From contig CAAFJY010000021.1 of assembly GCA_900763355.1 (NCBI GenBank), forward strand, positions 1 through 7,033: 7,033 nt of DNA, read 5' to 3'. Positions within the stretch are counted from its first letter, which is position 1, and each line of letters opens with the position of its first letter. This DNA is from Clostridia bacterium (GTDB lineage Bacteria; Bacillota; Clostridia; Oscillospirales; Butyricicoccaceae). This document shows positions 1 to 5,533 of this stretch, one piece after another. Under the pieces are notes generated by a model, which saw nothing but the letters and a program-made list of their open reading frames with translations, searched no databases and was not told where the DNA came from. The position numbers were made by a program, and so were the translations under genes.

Positions 1-1
1 C

Positions 2-319
2 TCTCTTCCGATCTCGGGCTCCCTGATCGCCCTGGCCGGCGGGACGTGCGCCCACGATGGGGCGCGGGACGTGGAAACGGTTGACACCGAGTTTGGCTGC
101 TGGACCCTCCATTATCAAAAGGAGACCTGCCGCCGCTGCGGGGAGGAGACCCTCACCCTCCTGGGCCGGGAGGACGACCGGCACGAGGGCGCGGCCACCC
201 GGGATCCCCTGCGGGGCTGGATCGTGGTCTGCTCCCGCTGCGGGAAGGAGCTCACTTATACTCCCGCACAAACCGTGGAGGAAGCCGCCTTTGGCTGGAT
301 CATCGCTCAGACCCGATAA
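2..319 (+). CDS. Small zinc-ribbon protein, 5'-partial
   Basis: The reading frame is open from the window edge to TAA at 317-319. The first codons (to about base 16) overlap probable adapter sequence, so the genomic part begins near base 17 and the true start is not in the window. A GTG at 71 would give an 82-residue protein, but no convincing ribosome binding site precedes it. Upstream in the same frame a Cys (47-49) and a His (53-55) look like part of a metal site, which argues for a longer protein. Counted from the GTG, two CxxC pairs lie at residues 20/23 (CRRC) and 54/57 (CSRC), about 30 residues apart, as in a zinc ribbon. There is no membrane segment or signal peptide in the visible part. 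I do not recognise the family and infer no specific function beyond zinc binding. It is isolated from the next gene by a strong terminator. Confidence 0.6.
   Translation, partial: SLPISGSLIALAGGTCAHDGARDVETVDTEFGCWTLHYQKETCRRCGEETLTLLGREDDRHEGAATRDPLRGWIVVCSRCGKELTYTPAQTVEEAAFGWIIAQTR
3..14. other. Probable sequencing-adapter remnant at contig end
   Basis: Bases 3-14 read CTCTTCCGATCT, identical to the last 12 bases shared by the standard Illumina read 1 and read 2 adapters (which end GCTCTTCCGATCT). Base 2 is T where the adapter has G, so the match stops there. Sitting at the extreme edge of the window, this is best explained as untrimmed adapter at the start of a contig rather than genomic DNA. 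Codons translated from these bases should not be trusted. Confidence 0.8.
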
Positions 320-330
320 GAAAAAGAGAA

Positions 331-359
331 AAGGGCACGCCGCAGGCGTGCCCTTTTTT
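331..359 (+). terminator. Intrinsic terminator after the zinc-ribbon gene
   Basis: A perfect 9-bp GC-rich stem (GGGCACGCC at 333-341, GGCGTGCCC at 345-353) closes a 3-nt loop and is followed directly by six T. It lies 12 nt after the stop codon of the zinc-ribbon gene. The A-rich sequence before the stem would give an interrupted T tract on the opposite strand, so weak activity in the other direction is possible. Confidence 0.92.
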
Positions 360-393
360 GCGTGTTTCGGGGGAACGCTCCCAAACGGCGGTA

Positions 394-424
394 TCGAACG
401 CCGCGCCGCGAGTGCGGCGTTCGA
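394..424. repeat. Perfect 11-bp inverted repeat in intergenic DNA
   Basis: TCGAACGCCGC at 394-404 is exactly inverted at 414-424, around a 9-nt centre. One G-T and one C-G pair can extend the stem inward. An outer 6-bp match (GCTCCC 377-382 with GGGAGC 429-434) could enclose it in a larger two-tier structure. No T tract follows on either strand, so it does not look like a terminator. It may be an extragenic palindromic repeat or a structured RNA element; the function is unknown. Confidence 0.6.
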
Positions 425-474
425 CGGAGGGAGCCCTTGGGTCGGGCGACCGGAGTCTATTCAATATTATGGGG

Positions 475-499
475 CCCCACTGCGCTGTGCGCAGTGGGG
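475..499. repeat. Perfect 11-bp inverted repeat just upstream of the operon promoter
   Basis: CCCCACTGCGC at 475-485 pairs exactly with GCGCAGTGGGG at 489-499 around a 3-nt loop (TGT). It ends 8 nt before the -35 box of the promoter at 508-536. The hexamer GCGCAG of its right arm occurs again at 510-515, overlapping that -35 box. Neither strand has a T tract after the stem, so a terminator is unlikely. It could be an operator or part of a dispersed palindromic repeat. Together with the repeat at 394-424 it accounts for most of the structure visible in the roughly 220-nt gene-free stretch between 360 and 577. Confidence 0.6.
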
Positions 500-507
500 A
501 AAAGGAC

Positions 508-536
508 TTGCGCAGCCGGGCGGAATCTGATAAAAT
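508..536 (+). promoter_or_regulatory. SigmaA-type promoter of the dsdA operon
   Basis: TTGCGC (508-513) and TAAAAT (531-536) are separated by 17 nt, and the -10 box carries the extended TG motif (TGA just before it). Transcription would start near base 543, leaving a leader of about 35 nt before the ATG at 578. That ATG has GAGGTG (567-572) at 5-nt spacing. This is the only good promoter I see ahead of the four-gene run. Confidence 0.65.
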
Positions 537-577
537 GGTATCTGTAAACCTATCGGAAAAAATGGCGAGGTGTACCC

Positions 578-1144
578 ATGGAAACCTTTGAAGTACCCAT
601 TCTCGAGCTGGGCGTGTCCCTGCTCTATCTCAATCAGCGCAAGCTGGAGTCCGTCCGGGCCAAGACCCAGGAAGAGGGCTTTTCCGGGTTTGCCCCTCTC
701 CCGGTGTATGATTTCGGCGACGGCAAGCCCGTCCTCACCGATGGGAACCACCGGGCCTTTGTGGCCTGGCAGCAGGGGCGCAAGACCATGACGGTCTATT
801 GGGACACCGACCCCAACACCACCGGCAAGCTGGGGCAGAAGCTCTATCGCATGGACGTGGATTGGTGCGCCAAGGCGGGGGTAACCGATGTGTCCTCTTT
901 GCAGAACCGCATCCTCCAGCCGGCGGGCTATGAGTTTTTCTGGCTGGAGCGCTGCCGCCGGGGGTACAATCTGTTGACCACCCGGAACCAAAATGCCCTG
1001 GAAAAGGCCCGCACGCTGGCCCCCGACAAGACTCTCTACGGCACCGAGCGGGCCCTGAATGCCTTTTATTTCGAGGACGAAAAGGGCCATCTGTTCAAAT
1101 ATTACGACGGCGAGCTCCGGCAGGAGCGCAGCGACAACGTGTGA
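578..1144 (+). CDS. ParB/Srx-fold-like (ParB N-terminal domain-like) protein
   Basis: A 188-residue soluble protein and the first gene of the operon. ATG 578 has a clear ribosome binding site (GAGGTG, 567-572). Residues about 5-78 follow the ParB N-terminal/sulfiredoxin-like pattern: a short strand, a 'hydrophobic-N-Q-R-x-L' segment near 16-24, a substrate-entry strand LPVYDF (41-46), then DGNHR (55-59), a helix, and a strand TMTVYW (70-75). DGxHR is the signature nucleotide-binding motif of this superfamily, which includes ParB CTPases, ParB-like nucleases and the free-serine kinases SerK and SbnI. Residues 90-188 are a separate region I do not recognise, containing GYEFFWLERC (118-126) and an aromatic/acidic tail. 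There is no helix-turn-helix of the chromosome-partition kind and no ParA next door, so it is not a partition protein. The stop lies 15 nt before dsdA. A role tied to D-serine metabolism is inferred from position only. The fold assignment is moderately sure, the activity unknown. Confidence 0.72.
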   Translation: METFEVPILELGVSLLYLNQRKLESVRAKTQEEGFSGFAPLPVYDFGDGKPVLTDGNHRAFVAWQQGRKTMTVYWDTDPNTTGKLGQKLYRMDVDWCAKAGVTDVSSLQNRILQPAGYEFFWLERCRRGYNLLTTRNQNALEKARTLAPDKTLYGTERALNAFYFEDEKGHLFKYYDGELRQERSDNV

Positions 1145-1159
1145 GAAAGGCGGAAGCAC

Positions 1160-2488
1160 ATGACGCGGGAAGAACTTTTGAGCCGGGATCCGGTGCTTTC
1201 CCGGGTGGCCCAGGGGGAAGAAGTCCTGTGGCGCAACCCCAGGCTCTGCCCCTTTGACGGGGTGGAGAGTACGCTGCCCCTCCATCGGGGGGATATTTTG
1301 GCGGCGGAAGCGCGGCTCCACCGGTTTGCACCCCTGATCCGGGCGGCTTTTCCCGAGACGGCGGACCAGGGCGGACTCATCGAATCCCCCCTGCGGCCCA
1401 TCCCCGGGATGCAGGCGGCGCTGGAGCGGCGCTGGGGCACGGCTCTGCCGGGAAAACTCCTCCTCAAGCAGGACAGCCACCTGGCCATCGCCGGTTCGGT
1501 GAAGGCCCGTGGCGGGATCTACGAGGTCCTCTGCCACACCGAGGAGCTGGCGCTGGAGGCCGGTCTGATCCAGGAGGGGGACGACTATTCCGTCCTGGCC
1601 ACACCGGAAAACCGGGCATTTTTCTCTCAATACACCGTCCAGGTGGGGTCCACCGGCAACCTGGGGCTGAGCATTGGCATCGCCTCCGCGGCGGTGGGCT
1701 ACCGGGTGGTGGTCCACATGAGCGCCGACGCCCGGCAGTGGAAAAAGGATCTCCTCCGCTCCCACGGGGTGGAGGTGCAGGAATACGCCTCGGACTACAG
1801 CGAGGCGGTGCGTCAGGGCCGCGCCCGTTCGGACGCCGATCCGAAGAGTTATTTTATTGACGATGAGAACTCCCAGCGGCTCTTTCTGGGCTATGCCGTG
1901 GCGGCGCTGCGGCTGCGGGACCAGTTGCGGGCCCTGGATATTCCCGTGGACGGGGAGCATCCCCTGTTCGTCACCATCCCCTGCGGGGTGGGGGGCGCGC
2001 CGGGGGGCATCACCTTTGGCCTGAAGGAGGTCTTTGGGGACGACGTTCACTGCTTCTTTGCCGAACCTACCCAGGCTCCCTGTATGCTGGCGGGGATGGC
2101 CACCGGGCTCCACAGCGGCGTTTCGGTCCAGGATCTGGGCCTGACGGGGAAGACCGAGGCCGACGGCCTGGCGGTCAGCCGTCCCTCCGGCTTTGTGGGG
2201 AAGGTGATGGATCCCCTCCTCTCCGGGGAGGTGACGGTGGAGGACCGGGCGCTGTATCCCTATCTCCGCCTCATGCTGGAGACCGAGAACATCTTCCTGG
2301 AGCCCTCGGCCTGCGCGGGCTTCCACGGCCCCCGGGGACTGCTGCTGGACATCGCGGGCCGGGCTTATCTGGAGGACCATGGCCTGACGGAAAAGCTGGG
2401 GCAGAGCACCCACATCGTCTGGGCCACCGGCGGCGCGCTGGTGCCCGAGACCGTGCGCCGCACCTATGAGCAAATGTATCTGGATTAA
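1160..2488 (+). CDS. dsdA: D-serine ammonia-lyase (D-serine dehydratase)
   Basis: A cytoplasmic PLP enzyme of fold type II that converts D-serine to pyruvate and ammonia. The 442 residues equal the length of E. coli DsdA, and long stretches match it from memory. The PLP-lysine segment is AGSVKARGG with Lys115. The phosphate-binding loop is GSTGNLG (163-169). Further matches are HMSADARQWKK (186-196), FIDDENS (232-238), the glycine-rich PCGVGGAPGG (274-283), HCFFAEPTQAPCM (297-309), the DGLAV/SGFVG region (335-347) and the C-terminal WATGG (421-425). E. coli has GGGPGG in the glycine-rich segment and this protein has GGAPGG, a mild change. ATG 1160 is preceded by AAAGGCGGA and sits 15 nt after the ParB-like gene. 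D-serine breakdown may serve detoxification or carbon and nitrogen supply. No DsdC or DsdX homologue is visible, so regulation and uptake differ from the enterobacterial dsd locus. Confidence 0.97.
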   Translation: MTREELLSRDPVLSRVAQGEEVLWRNPRLCPFDGVESTLPLHRGDILAAEARLHRFAPLIRAAFPETADQGGLIESPLRPIPGMQAALERRWGTALPGKLLLKQDSHLAIAGSVKARGGIYEVLCHTEELALEAGLIQEGDDYSVLATPENRAFFSQYTVQVGSTGNLGLSIGIASAAVGYRVVVHMSADARQWKKDLLRSHGVEVQEYASDYSEAVRQGRARSDADPKSYFIDDENSQRLFLGYAVAALRLRDQLRALDIPVDGEHPLFVTIPCGVGGAPGGITFGLKEVFGDDVHCFFAEPTQAPCMLAGMATGLHSGVSVQDLGLTGKTEADGLAVSRPSGFVGKVMDPLLSGEVTVEDRALYPYLRLMLETENIFLEPSACAGFHGPRGLLLDIAGRAYLEDHGLTEKLGQSTHIVWATGGALVPETVRRTYEQMYLD

Positions 2489-2514
2489 CGATCCGCAGAA
2501 AGAAGGCGCTTTTT

Positions 2515-3012
2515 ATGGCACAAAATACACCGGCCGCGTCCGGAAACAAGACCATCGGCCCCCTCCCCGGATGTCAGCTGGAGGAGGCGCTGGCCCTGGT
2601 CTGGGACGTGTTTTCTACCTTTGAGTCCCAGGACCTCCCCCAGGAGGCGCTGGACGAGTTCTGGTCCCGCATCGACTATGAATATATGCTCCAGCGGGCC
2701 GGGGACGGAGAGATCCGCTTCTGGGGCGCGTATGACGACGACTATCTGGTGGGGGTCTGCGCTATGCGGGACCTGCGGCACATCGAGCTCCTCTATGTAG
2801 ACGGGGAATATCACCGCCAGGGGGTGGCCACCAATCTCCTCAAGCACGCTCTCATCGACTGCAAGGAGCTGGACGAGACCATCCGCCGCATCACCGTCAA
2901 TGCCACGCCCTATTCCCGGGGCTTTTTCCTGAAGCAGGGCTTCCGGGCCACGGCCGCCGAGCACAAGGAGGATGGGCTCACCGTCATCCCCATGGCGCTG
3001 GAGGCGGAATAA
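2515..3012 (+). CDS. GNAT-family N-acetyltransferase
   Basis: A 165-residue single-domain acetyltransferase of the GNAT superfamily, which moves acetyl from acetyl-CoA to an amine. The N-terminal helices (about 20-62) precede a strand pair 67-84 (IRFWGAYDDDYLVGVCAM). The acetyl-CoA motif A then follows: strand HIELLYVDGEYH (89-100), pyrophosphate loop RQGVA (101-105, the R/Q-x-x-G-x-A pattern) and helix TNLLKHAL (106-113). Motif B is NATPYSRGFFLKQGFRA (129-145), including the Tyr-x-x-x-Phe-x-x-x-x-Gly-Phe arrangement typical of the family. The start at 2515 is supported by AGAAGG (2501-2506) at 8-nt spacing. It lies 26 nt after dsdA, so it is probably cotranscribed. The substrate cannot be read from sequence. 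Position suggests a small amine or amino-acid derivative, but GNAT genes occur in many contexts. Confidence 0.9.
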   Translation: MAQNTPAASGNKTIGPLPGCQLEEALALVWDVFSTFESQDLPQEALDEFWSRIDYEYMLQRAGDGEIRFWGAYDDDYLVGVCAMRDLRHIELLYVDGEYHRQGVATNLLKHALIDCKELDETIRRITVNATPYSRGFFLKQGFRATAAEHKEDGLTVIPMALEAE

Positions 3013-3018
3013 ATCATC

Positions 3019-3033
3019 GCCCCCGCTGGGGGC
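3019..3033 (+). promoter_or_regulatory. Small GC hairpin directly before the XpaC-family gene's Shine-Dalgarno
   Basis: GCCCCC (3019-3024) and GGGGGC (3028-3033) form a perfect 6-bp stem with a 3-nt loop. It ends on the base before AGGAGG (3034-3039), which is 6 nt from the ATG at 3046. There is no T tract, so it is not a terminator. Within an operon such a stem could protect a processed 3' end or tune initiation at the very strong ribosome binding site. Confidence 0.45.
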
Positions 3034-3045
3034 AGGAGGACCTTT

Positions 3046-4386
3046 ATGGCAAATCAGCAGAAAAACGGTCTCATCCCCGGGTGGATGATCGTGGTGGGCT
3101 TTATGATCGGGTTCTGGCCCGGGGCCATTCTCCTGGGGGTGCGCATCGCCCAGGAATCGGGCCTGCGGGGGAACAACGGACAGAGCAGCTCCACCCGGAC
3201 CACCTACACCTCCACCCGCTCCACCAGTCAGAGCGAGTGGGCCCGCAACGCCCGGGATGTGGACTACCGCACCGCCGACCGGCAGGACAGCGCCGCGGAC
3301 GGTTCCCCGGCCGAGGGGCGGGAGCCCCGGGTCTATCACCCGAACCAGAGCGCAAATGGCGGGCAAAATGCTCAAAAATCCAATACAAACGGGAATTATC
3401 AGTATCATTATAACTATCGGTATTGGAATTCCGGCAAGGCCCGGAGCTCCGGCTCCCTGCTGGATCATCCCAAGCTCTCGGCCAAACGGGGCAAGGGCCT
3501 GCGGCTCGCCGGGGCCATCACCATGGGGTGCGGGGCCTTTGTGGCCGCCATCGTCATGCTGGGGGCGCTGAGCGAGGGCCTTTTTTCCCATGACTTTTGG
3601 GTGGCCATGCTGGGCTCTCTCATCACGGCCATGACCATCTGTACGCCCGGGGCGGTGCTCAACATCGTGGGGGCCCGGACCAATGACCGGGTCATGCGCT
3701 GCCGCACCTATGCCGCCATGATCGGCGACCGGCGGTCGGTGGACATCGACGAGCTGGCCGGGGCCATCCCCGTCAGCTATAAAAAATGCTGCGCGGACCT
3801 GAACTGGATGCTGGGGGAGGGGATGCTCCGGGGGATGTATATCGACGCCGGGGACCGGGTCCTCACCTATCCCGACGCCCGCAAGCGGGAGGAGGAAAAG
3901 CCCGCGCCCGCCCCCGTCCAGGTGGACGACAGCGGCGTCAAGCGCTACCCCGAGGAGGTGCGCATCCGCCAGCTCAACGACGAGATCGAGGACGAATATG
4001 TCTCTCAGCGGATGGACCGGCTGGAGGAGCTCACCCACAAGATCCTGGCGTATGCCGAGGAGCATCCGGAAAAGGATGCCGCGCTCCGCCCCTTCCGCAG
4101 CCATTATCTGCCCAAGACCATCAAGATCCTGGAATCCTATGCCCGGATGGAGCGGGCCGGAGTGGAAAACGGCGGAAACATTGCCTCGGCGATGAAGGAT
4201 GTGGAGGACATCATGGATAAGCTGGTCACCGGATTTGAAAAGCAGCTGGATGCGCTCTTTGACAGCGAGGCCATGGACGTCACCTCCGAGGTCAGCGTAC
4301 TGGAAAACATGATGAACCTGGAGGGGCTGAGCGATCTGGACCCCTTTGGCACACTCCGGCAGGACGACGAGCTCATCAAGCATTGA
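3046..4386 (+). CDS. Membrane-anchored XpaC-family protein (5-bromo-4-chloroindolyl phosphate hydrolysis family)
   Basis: A 446-residue protein. Residues 12-33 form a hydrophobic N-terminal membrane segment. Residues 42-145 are a polar low-complexity linker rich in Ser, Thr, Gln, Asn and Tyr, presumably disordered. Two further membrane segments lie near 152-175 and 183-209. Residues about 218-275 look like a small winged-helix-type domain (IDELAGAIP, then DLNWMLGEGMLRGMYID, then RVLTY). After an Ala/Pro linker (284-292), the helical C-terminal region about 303-428 resembles XpaC proteins, with the recognisable stretch HYLPKTIKILESYARM (353-368). The family name comes from a Bacillus phenotype on an indolyl phosphate dye; the biochemical role is not established and it should not be read as a proven phosphatase. 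XpaC genes often neighbour telA-like genes, but none is here. The start is fixed by AGGAGG (3034-3039). It is the last gene of the operon, 33 nt after the GNAT gene. Confidence 0.82.
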   Translation: MANQQKNGLIPGWMIVVGFMIGFWPGAILLGVRIAQESGLRGNNGQSSSTRTTYTSTRSTSQSEWARNARDVDYRTADRQDSAADGSPAEGREPRVYHPNQSANGGQNAQKSNTNGNYQYHYNYRYWNSGKARSSGSLLDHPKLSAKRGKGLRLAGAITMGCGAFVAAIVMLGALSEGLFSHDFWVAMLGSLITAMTICTPGAVLNIVGARTNDRVMRCRTYAAMIGDRRSVDIDELAGAIPVSYKKCCADLNWMLGEGMLRGMYIDAGDRVLTYPDARKREEEKPAPAPVQVDDSGVKRYPEEVRIRQLNDEIEDEYVSQRMDRLEELTHKILAYAEEHPEKDAALRPFRSHYLPKTIKILESYARMERAGVENGGNIASAMKDVEDIMDKLVTGFEKQLDALFDSEAMDVTSEVSVLENMMNLEGLSDLDPFGTLRQDDELIKH

Positions 4387-4401
4387 CCGGATGCGCATAC
4401 C

Positions 4402-4437
4402 AAAACCCCCGTCTGCCGCGGCAGACGGGGGTTGTTT
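4402..4437. terminator. Bidirectional intrinsic terminator between convergent operons
   Basis: A 26-bp perfect palindrome (4406-4431) folds as an 11-bp stem, CCCCCGTCTGC with GCAGACGGGGG, around CGCG. A-T pairs from flanking A and T bases can extend it. It is followed on the + strand by TTGTTTTCTTTTT and preceded by CAAAA, giving TTTTG on the - strand. It lies 19 nt after the stop of the XpaC-family gene and about 20 nt beyond the 3' end of the rhomboid gene, so it can end both transcripts. Confidence 0.92.
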
Positions 4438-4451
4438 TCTTTTTGCCGATT

Positions 4452-5015
4452 TTACCGGCGCTTGCCTTGCATGGCGAAGCCCAGGACGGTGCCGCACACG
4501 CCGCCGATGATGTGGGTCAGGTGAGACACGCCGTCTTGAAGGAAGAGCATGTCATAGACCTCCTGCCCCAGGTAAAAGACAGCCACCAAAATCAGCGTCA
4601 GGGGGATGCGCCCGTTTTTCGCCCCGGAGAGGGAGGCCAGGAAGATGAGCATGAACACAATGCCGGAGGCGCCCAGCAGAGCCGAGCCCGGGGACAGCAC
4701 ACAGTGGGCCGCTCCGGAGACAAAGGCCGTCACCAGCATAGCCAAAAGCAGGTTTTTGCTCCCGTATTTTTCCTCCACCGCCGGGCCGACAATGAGAAGA
4801 TAGAGGACGTTTCCGGAAAAATGCTCCCAGCTGGCGTGGCCCAGCACATGGCCGAACAGGCGGACATAGGTGAGGGGGTCGGCCAGGGAGCTGCGGTAAA
4901 CGCTGAAAAACAAGGTGTTGGCTGCCCCGCCGGTGAGAAGGGAGAGTGCCAGGGCCCCGGTGCACAGGAGCACATAGGTGAGGATGACGGGGGAATTGTA
5001 TTGGATTTTTTTCAT
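4452..5015 (-). CDS. Rhomboid-family intramembrane serine protease
   Basis: A 187-residue polytopic membrane protein with about six hydrophobic segments, the compact six-helix rhomboid core without a soluble N- or C-terminal domain. The key residues are present: His60, His65 and Asn69 (HASWEHFSGN) correspond to the His145/His150/Asn154 set of E. coli GlpG. The catalytic serine motif GASG (115-118) has Ser117. The partner His168 lies in HIIGGVCG (168-175), the H-x-x-G pattern of the last core helix. All catalytic residues are intact, so it should be an active protease that cuts transmembrane helices; the substrate is unknown. The start (CAT at 5013-5015) has AAGGAG (complement of 5022-5027) at 6-nt spacing. 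It lies 38 nt downstream of the membrane zinc-ribbon gene and is probably cotranscribed with it. It resembles Firmicute GluP-type rhomboids in the core only, lacking their extra TPR region. Confidence 0.92.
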   Translation of the reverse strand: MKKIQYNSPVILTYVLLCTGALALSLLTGGAANTLFFSVYRSSLADPLTYVRLFGHVLGHASWEHFSGNVLYLLIVGPAVEEKYGSKNLLLAMLVTAFVSGAAHCVLSPGSALLGASGIVFMLIFLASLSGAKNGRIPLTLILVAVFYLGQEVYDMLFLQDGVSHLTHIIGGVCGTVLGFAMQGKRR

Positions 5016-5053
5016 GCGCCGCTCCTTATTATATAATAGGTGTTCTGCGGGGG

Positions 5054-5413
5054 TTATTCTTCATGCTCGTTCCCGGCGGCGTCCTGGGAGCGCTCGGCTG
5101 CGGATTCTTCCCCGGCGGGGGCGGCTTCCTGATTTTCCGGGGTTTCGTAAACCGTATCGTCCTCCGGCCGATAGATATTTTTTCCGCATTTGGGGCAGAT
5201 CTCATCCTCGGCCCGCATACTGGGCAGGGAAGCCCCGCAGTGGGGACAGCGCCAGTATTTGAGCTGGAACACCAGCATGAGGATCAAAACGGTGAACAGC
5301 GCCCCGATCATGACCCGGGTGCTCTCCGGCTTGATGATCATGACAAAGAGCGGCGCGCAGATGAGATAAATGAACACGGTGGACATTTTCCGGACAGTGC
5401 GGAGATTTTTCAT
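5054..5413 (-). CDS. Small membrane protein with C-terminal zinc ribbon
   Basis: A 119-residue protein. A basic N-terminus (MKNLRTVRK) is followed by two membrane segments, about 11-27 and 33-51, with a short loop (KPESTR) between them. A zinc ribbon then begins right after the second segment: CPHC (56-59) and CPKC (73-76), 13 residues apart. The last 35 residues are acidic and rich in Glu and Ala, probably disordered. By the positive-inside rule the basic N-terminus and the zinc ribbon should both be cytoplasmic. The start (CAT at 5411-5413) has GGGAGG (complement of 5423-5428) at 9-nt spacing, and a promoter lies upstream. I do not recognise a named family. Small two-helix zinc-ribbon proteins are common in Clostridia with no known role. 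Being the first gene of a two-gene unit with the rhomboid, it may be a partner or regulator of that protease, which is inference. Confidence 0.85.
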   Translation of the reverse strand: MKNLRTVRKMSTVFIYLICAPLFVMIIKPESTRVMIGALFTVLILMLVFQLKYWRCPHCGASLPSMRAEDEICPKCGKNIYRPEDDTVYETPENQEAAPAGEESAAERSQDAAGNEHEE

Positions 5414-5445
5414 AGCGGGGATCCTCCCTTTGGCAAGATGGTTTC

Positions 5446-5474
5446 ATTCTACCACATCCGGCGGCCCCGGGCAA
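5446..5474 (-). promoter_or_regulatory. Promoter of the zinc-ribbon/rhomboid operon
   Basis: On the - strand, TTGCCC (complement of 5469-5474) and TAGAAT (complement of 5446-5451) are 17 nt apart, with an extended -10 TGG just before the hexamer. Transcription would start near 5439, leaving a leader of about 26 nt with GGGAGG before the ATG at 5413. It diverges from the MATE promoter at 5534-5564, and the -35 boxes are about 60 nt apart. Confidence 0.6.
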
Positions 5475-5533
5475 GGAAAACCGGCCCACGCGGCGCTTTT
5501 TTCCCGGAAAAGGGAGAAAGTTGGGGAAAAGGC

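Noticed and set aside
274..310. CRISPR or tandem repeat array anywhere in the window
   Set aside because: Scanning by eye found no regularly spaced direct repeats longer than about 10 nt on either strand. The only short direct repeat is the pair at 5593-5616.
57..530. 157-codon + strand frame running through the first terminator
   Set aside because: It overlaps the zinc-ribbon frame, crosses the terminator at 331-359 and the inverted repeats, and has no family features.
578..1144. Chromosome or plasmid partition ParB
   Set aside because: Only the DGxHR-type N-terminal fold is suggested. There is no central helix-turn-helix, no ParA neighbour and no parS-like repeats.
467..2473. Very long open frame on the - strand opposite dsdA and the ParB-like gene
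   Set aside because: It is antisense to two clearly homologous genes, its translation is low-complexity (Gly, Pro, His, Gln rich), and it has no family motifs. High-GC codon bias leaves the opposite strand free of stops.
2485..4497. Long open frame on the - strand opposite the GNAT and XpaC-family genes
   Set aside because: Same cause: a shadow of GC-rich coding sequence. It even runs through the bidirectional terminator.
4383..5036. Open frame on the + strand opposite the rhomboid gene
   Set aside because: It overlaps the terminator and is antisense to a rhomboid with all catalytic residues. Its composition is typical of a shadow frame.
5028..5038. TATAAT-like sequence on the - strand just before the rhomboid gene
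   Set aside because: It directly abuts the Shine-Dalgarno sequence, so a transcript starting from it would lack a usable ribosome binding site, and no -35 box lies at the right distance. The rhomboid gene is more likely cotranscribed from the promoter at 5474-5446.
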